Source: an uncultured bacterium
Lineage (GTDB): Bacteria > Patescibacteriota > Gracilibacteria > Absconditabacterales > Absconditicoccaceae
Direction of reading: 5' to 3'
NCBI GenBank assembly: GCA_946611795.1
Contig: CAMOEC010000055.1
Location: forward strand, 1-58,353
DNA length: 58,353 nt
In this document: positions 54,351 through 58,353 of the stretch, in pieces
Numbering within the stretch: position 1 is the stretch's first letter
Layout: the number at the start of each line of letters is the position of its first letter
Notes under the pieces: model-generated
The model's input: the letters and a program-made list of their open reading frames with translations, nothing else
What the model was told of the DNA's origin: nothing
Database searches by the model: none
Translations under genes and position numbers: made by a program

Positions 54351-55319
54351 ATGATAAAAATGAAAACAAAATTAAAAAAAATGTTATGTTGATTATTTAT
54401 GTGAATAGGTTTGTTTTGATGAGTTTTTGGACTTAATGTCGCGAATTGAGCTGGTGGTAATGGTAATAATTTCGATTCAGTGATGGTAAGTTCAACACAA
54501 AGTATTCAATCACATCTTGATAATAAAATTGTGGAATGATCAAATCGTGATACAGCATTGGCAATTATTCAAAAGGTTATTGATGTCTTTTTCGAAGTAA
54601 TGGTTGTTGTTTGAGTTCTTGTTGCAATGATTGGATTTTATCAAATTTTGACATCTGGTGATGAATCTAAGATAAAAACATGAGTATTGACGTTATTATA
54701 TTGAGTTCTTTGAATTATCCTTATGTATTCTGCAAAATATTTAACAAGTGTTATTTTTTGAATGTATACTACGACGAGTTGAAGTGTTGTAACATCACTT
54801 TCAACTGTTGAAATTATTAGAACAATTTATGATGATATGATGTATCCATTTATTAAAATTGCAATCTATCTTTCATTGTGAATACTAGTTATTCTAATGA
54901 TGTTTCGTGTGTTTACTTATATTACATCACAAGATGAATCGACTAAGAAAAAATCAATGATGGTTATAGTTTGGACAACAATTGGTATGTTAATTATTTC
55001 TTGAGCAAAGCAAATTGTTGAAGCGGTTTATTGAAATCAGACATCTGTAATGAGTGGAAAAACAAATCTTTCATGAATAGGTTCAACAATATTTGATCCA
55101 TCAGAAATACCTATTGTATATAGTGTAATTAACTGGGCGTTATGATTAACAGCTTTTGTTCTTCTTGTGATGATTATTATACAAACCTACAAAATATTAA
55201 CAAAGCCAGATGATGCAGCAACGTTTACTTCGTTGAAAAAGACAATTATCTATGCATTAGCATGAATATTGCTTATTTGAGCAGCTTATCTATTATCAAA
55301 TTTGTTCATAATATGATAA
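54351..55319 (+). CDS. Triple-repeat VirB2/TrbC-like membrane protein
   Basis: A 322-residue exported protein. After a signal-like start and a Gly/Asn-rich stretch there are three tandem copies of a two-helix unit, at about residues 71-137, 163-228 and 256-322. Each has helix, FYQILTSGDESKIKTG-like loop (YITSQDESTKKKS and YKILTKPDDAATF in the second and third) and helix. The unit is the same as in the single-copy proteins at 21228 and 21729. This amounts to a concatenated pilin-like or channel-forming subunit. Last gene of the virB4 unit. Confidence 0.78.
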
Positions 55320-55358
55320 TTGTGTGCTTGAAATAAATTTAAGTAAAGACTAAAAAAT

Positions 55359-55386
55359 TTGACAATATTTGGTTTACGATTATAAT
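55359..55386 (+). promoter_or_regulatory. Putative promoter of the TIM-barrel gene
   Basis: TTGACA (55359-55364), 16-bp spacer, TATAAT (55381-55386): the closest to consensus in the window, 36 bp ahead of the ATG. Confidence 0.7.
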
Positions 55387-55421
55387 CTTATAAAGCTTTA
55401 AAAAAATAAAAATATAAACTG

Positions 55422-56198
55422 ATGAGAAATAAAATTCTTTTGAGTACGGATACAATGGTTTGATATTGATTAGATATTATTTTTGATATGGCAAAACAAT
55501 GCTGATATACCGGTATTGATCTTGCTATTTCAAAATGATTTGATGCTTGGAATGAAAATTATGTTCAAAGTTTGGTGAAAAAATATGAATTACCTGTTTA
55601 TTCCGTTCAAACTTCATCGTTGTTAAATACAAAAGAAATGAATAAGGTCTTGGATCTTTGTGAGAAAACTGATTGTGATTTGATTACAATTAATGCTCCT
55701 AAGTATTTTGATTTTAAGTCTTATTCTTTCATTTCAAACAATATTTCAACTTATCAACAACAAAATCCAGCTTTGCATTTTGCTATTATAAATCCTGAAG
55801 ATACTAATATTTTTGCATTACCTATTCCTGCTTATCGTTTTAGTAATGTAGTTGATATTATTAAGAAATATGGCTGTAATCTAGCATTGGATATTTCAAA
55901 TATGAATAGTGAAGATTTAGAAGGAACTTTTATAAATAAACTAGATGAATTTGCTCCTTATTTATGAGTTGTCTATGTTTCAGATAAATCAAAAGAAGGT
56001 AAAACACATCTTTTACCATGAGAATGAATCTTAAAATTACCAACATTTTTCAGAAAAATTAGAAAGGCTTGATATCTCCGTCCATTTAGTGTTAAATTGG
56101 ATTTAACAAAAGAAGAATTGGCTGATTCTGATAAGATTGAATTGTTATTAACAAAGGCGAGAGAATATATTGAAAAATATAGTGAAGAAGAAGCTTAG
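55422..56198 (+). CDS. Sugar phosphate isomerase/epimerase-like TIM-barrel protein
   Basis: A 258-residue soluble protein with the AP_endonuc_2/xylose-isomerase-like fold. MAKQCGYTGIDLAISKGFDAWNENYVQSLVKKYELPVYSVQTSS is the typical first strand-helix repeat, and LALDISNMNSEDLEG with VVYVSDKSKEGKTHLLPGEG gives the late metal-site strands. Metal ligands are incompletely conserved, so the reaction is uncertain. Single gene with its own consensus promoter and a terminator. Confidence 0.78.
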
Positions 56199-56220
56199 TA
56201 CTTTATTCTATTATGATAAT

Positions 56221-56248
56221 GAGGGAAGATTTATTCTTCTCTTTTTTA
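56221..56248. terminator. Terminator between TIM-barrel and DUF192 genes
   Basis: Stem AGGGAAGA/TCTTCTCT (one G-U pair) followed by a T-run on the plus strand, ending at the stop codon of the convergent DUF192 gene. Confidence 0.65.
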
Positions 56249-56749
56249 AATGTTTAAATTTATGGTATCTCCTGTTTTTAATCAGATTTCATTTGCAACA
56301 CCACTATTAATTTCTATAGCCCATAAATTATCGTTATTTGGTTTATAAATAGGACAATCTTCTTGTTTGCATGGTGGTGCAGAAACAATGTCAACAACTT
56401 TGTATCCTGTTGTTAATCGTATTATATCTAATGGTATTAATGTGTTTTTCATCCAAATAGAATGTTTTCAAAGTCAATCGAAGGAAAAAAACATTCAACT
56501 ATCTTTTTCTAATGTTTCACGAAACATTAATCATAATTCTCTTTCTTGAGGTGTTTTTGCTATTTCAAGATTTATACATTTTTCATTAAAACAAAAATTT
56601 GGTATTTGTTTGGTTTCTTGTTTTGAGTTTATAGTTTTGTTTTGTATATGAAGGAAAAAGAAAAAGATAATAGCTAATTTTATGCTAATTATTATCGCGA
56701 ACCATTTAAGGAAACTGTTGAGTACTTTTTTATCGTTTTCTTTTCACAT
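56246..56749 (-). CDS. DUF192 family exported protein
   Basis: A 167-residue protein. An N-terminal membrane helix (about residues 14-34) precedes the DUF192 core: EIAKTPQERELGLMFRETLEKDSGMFF, SIWMKNTLIPLDIIRL, SAPPCKQEDCPIY and AIEINSGVANEIGLKTGD. Function of DUF192 is unknown; it is a small soluble beta-rich domain, usually exported. The ATG begins MGKENDKK with a TGA at codon 2. Confidence 0.88.
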
Positions 56750-56778
56750 CTATTTTGTGTTTTAGAAAAGTAATTAGT

Positions 56779-56806
56779 TTGCAATTGTAGTGTGAATTTT
56801 TATAAT
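56779..56806 (+). promoter_or_regulatory. Putative promoter of lysS
   Basis: TTGCAA (56779-56784), 16-bp spacer, TATAAT (56801-56806), 35 bp ahead of the lysS ATG. Confidence 0.6.
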
Positions 56807-56841
56807 TCGCTTTGAATTTATCTTTTTTTGTTATAATTGCA

Positions 56842-58353
56842 ATGACACAAGTTCAACAATGAGAAAGAGATGTAAGAATTTGAAAAATTCAAAAATTACT
56901 TTCTATGGGAATACATCCATATGCTCAAAGTTTTAAAAAAACTGATTATATTGAAGATATTATAAAACAATATGAAAATGCTGAGTTGCGTGAAATAGAA
57001 ACGATTATTGAAAAGCCAGAGATTCAAGTAGCAACTGCTTGAAGATTAATGCTTTATCGTTCTCATGGAAAATTGGCGTTTGCTAAAATTCTTGATAGTA
57101 CTGGACAAATTCAGTTGATGTTTCATAGAGATCAATGTAGAATATTAAAAACAACTAAAGTTTCTGATTGAAAGATGGAAGATGTCCCAACAGAAAGTCT
57201 TGAATTCCCAGAAAGTGAAACAGGAGTAATGACGGCTTATAAGTTTGTAGAAAAAATGGTGGATATTTGAGATTTTATTTGAGTTAAAGGTGAGGTTTTT
57301 AAGACTCATAAATGAGAATTAACAATTTTTGTTTCAGAGTTTAAATTCTTATCGAAAGCTGTTAGACCTTTGCCAGAAAAATTCCATGGTTTAAGTGATC
57401 AAGAGGATTTGTATAGAAAGAGATATTTGGATATGACAATGAATCCTGAATCATATGCAAGATTTTTGTTTAAATCTAAGTTTTATAAAACATTAAGAGA
57501 ATTTTATTTTAAAAATTGATTTACTGAAATTCAAACTCCAATATTAGATAATGCTGCTTCAGGAGCTGCTGCTAGACCATTTATTACACATCATAATGAT
57601 TATGATGCTGATGTTTATTTGAGAATTGCGTTTGAAACATCATTAAAGAAAGCAACTGTTTGAAGATTTGAAAGAGTATTTGAAATTGGACAAGATTTTA
57701 GAAATGAAGGATCAGATCCATCTCATCTTCAAGAGTTTACACAAGTAGAGCATTATGCTGTATATTGGAATTATGAAGATAATATGCGTTTTACTGAGGA
57801 AATGTTTGATTATCTTTTTGATAATCTAGGAATATCAAGACAATTAAAGGTTAAGGATAAGGATTGAGTTGAAAGAGAAGTTGATTTTACAACTCCATGG
57901 GAAAGAATTGATTATACTAAATGAATATATGATGCTTGTTGAATAGATATTACAAAATATTGAATTGATGATGCTGATGTTTTGAGAAACGATATTAAGG
58001 CTAAGAATATTGAGTTTGAAGGAATGGATGATATGTGAACAACAACATTAATAGATTATCTTTATAAGAAAGTTTTGAGACCAAAGATTATAGGACCAGC
58101 ATTTATTTATAATTATCCTGTAATTATGCAGCCATTGGCAAGAATTTCTGATGCTGATAATGGTATTGTAGAACAGTTTCAATTGTTGGTTAATGGTTGG
58201 GAAATTTGTAAAGCATATTCTGAGTTGGTAGATCCATTGTTACAACAGGCTAATTTTGATAAGCAAGCAGAAGCTGCAGAAAGAGGAGATGATGAAGCTA
58301 CAAGTTGAGATGATGCATTTGTAGAAGCAATGGAATATGGAATGCCTCCTCAA
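56842..58353 (+). CDS. lysS: Lysyl-tRNA synthetase, class II (3' end off the window)
   Basis: At least 504 residues of a class II LysRS. The OB-fold anticodon domain has [28 protein letters not shown] starts the catalytic core. Motif 2 reads [18 protein letters not shown] and [15 protein letters not shown] is the amino-acid binding region. EYGMPPQ at the very edge is the start of motif 3. Reading frame stays open to the last base. Between SELVDP and motif 3 an [11 protein letters not shown] segment is typical. Charges tRNA-Lys in translation. No CGA or CGG codons seen. Confidence 0.95.

Noticed and set aside
497-58353. Many in-frame TGA as pseudogenes or frameshifts
   Set aside because: They fall on conserved glycines in essential genes; explained by code 25.

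Overview
The window comes from a very AT-rich bacterium that reads UGA as glycine. Read with the standard code, nearly every gene breaks at TGA, which is why the supplied ORF track is mostly fragments and shadows. Read with TGA=Gly and TAA/TAG as the only stops, the sequence resolves into about 49 nearly gap-free genes. TGA falls on invariant glycines: the P-loops of YchF, PilT, AtpA, AtpD and VirB4, and the KTG box of the penicillin-binding protein. This code (NCBI table 25) is known from Candidatus Absconditabacteria (SR1) and Gracilibacteria (BD1-5/GN02), so the window is one of these. The ribose-1,5-bisphosphate isomerase and full ATP synthase lean me towards Absconditabacteria, without proof. 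All coordinates below come from translating with that code by hand.

Layout. 1-113: 5' end of a 23S rRNA gene (minus) with its own promoter and no 16S in front. 0.5-2 kb: DUF1294 protein and TruD. 1.9-5.7 kb (minus): two prepilin-peptidase paralogues, a membrane protein and MltG. 5.9-8.1 kb: YchF and CorA. 8.1-10.2 kb (minus): S41 protease and FolD. 10.2-12.5 kb: TraX-like protein, an orphan HigA-like regulator with an array of palindromic operators, and a pseudouridine synthase. 12.6-19.2 kb (minus): SecF, RNase III, an LCP cell-wall ligase, an SLH surface protein and an acidic lipoprotein. 19.4-22.1 kb: PilT with two VirB2-like hairpin proteins. 22.2-26.7 kb (minus): muramidase-like protein, Hsp20, a PH-domain membrane protein, signal peptidase I and SSB. 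26.8-27.5 kb: tRNA-Leu, tRNA-Gly and a membrane protein. At about 27.46-27.74 kb the GC skew changes sign across an extremely AT-rich gap, a candidate replication origin. 27.7-30 kb (minus): membrane protein and HD-domain protein. 30.1-37.3 kb: R15P isomerase, class A PBP, LysM-CHAP hydrolase, tRNA-Ser, peptide deformylase and a PD-(D/E)XK/Fe-S nuclease. 37.4-44.2 kb: complete F-type ATP synthase operon in the order B-E-F-H-A-C-G-D. 44.3-48.1 kb (minus): RND transporter fused to an RDD-like domain. 48.3-51 kb: TPR protein, FtsX and a sigma-region-4/HARE regulator (minus). 51.3-55.3 kb: VirB4 ATPase, a multispan membrane protein and a triple-repeat VirB2-like protein. 55.4-58.4 kb: TIM-barrel protein, DUF192 protein (minus) and LysS, cut by the window edge.

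How it fits together. The gene set is weighted towards the envelope: peptidoglycan synthesis and turnover (PBP, LCP, MltG, CHAP, muramidase), secretion (SecF, LepB), an SLH surface protein, pilus processing and retraction (prepilin peptidase, PilT), and a minimal type IV secretion-like module (VirB4 plus VirB2-like proteins). That suits a host-attached, possibly predatory CPR bacterium, but the lifestyle is inference. The ATP synthase has a tandem-duplicated c subunit with two carboxylates in each ion site, pointing to Na+ coupling. Most promoters I could place are TTGNNN-N16-TATAAT-like, and starts rarely show a Shine-Dalgarno sequence.
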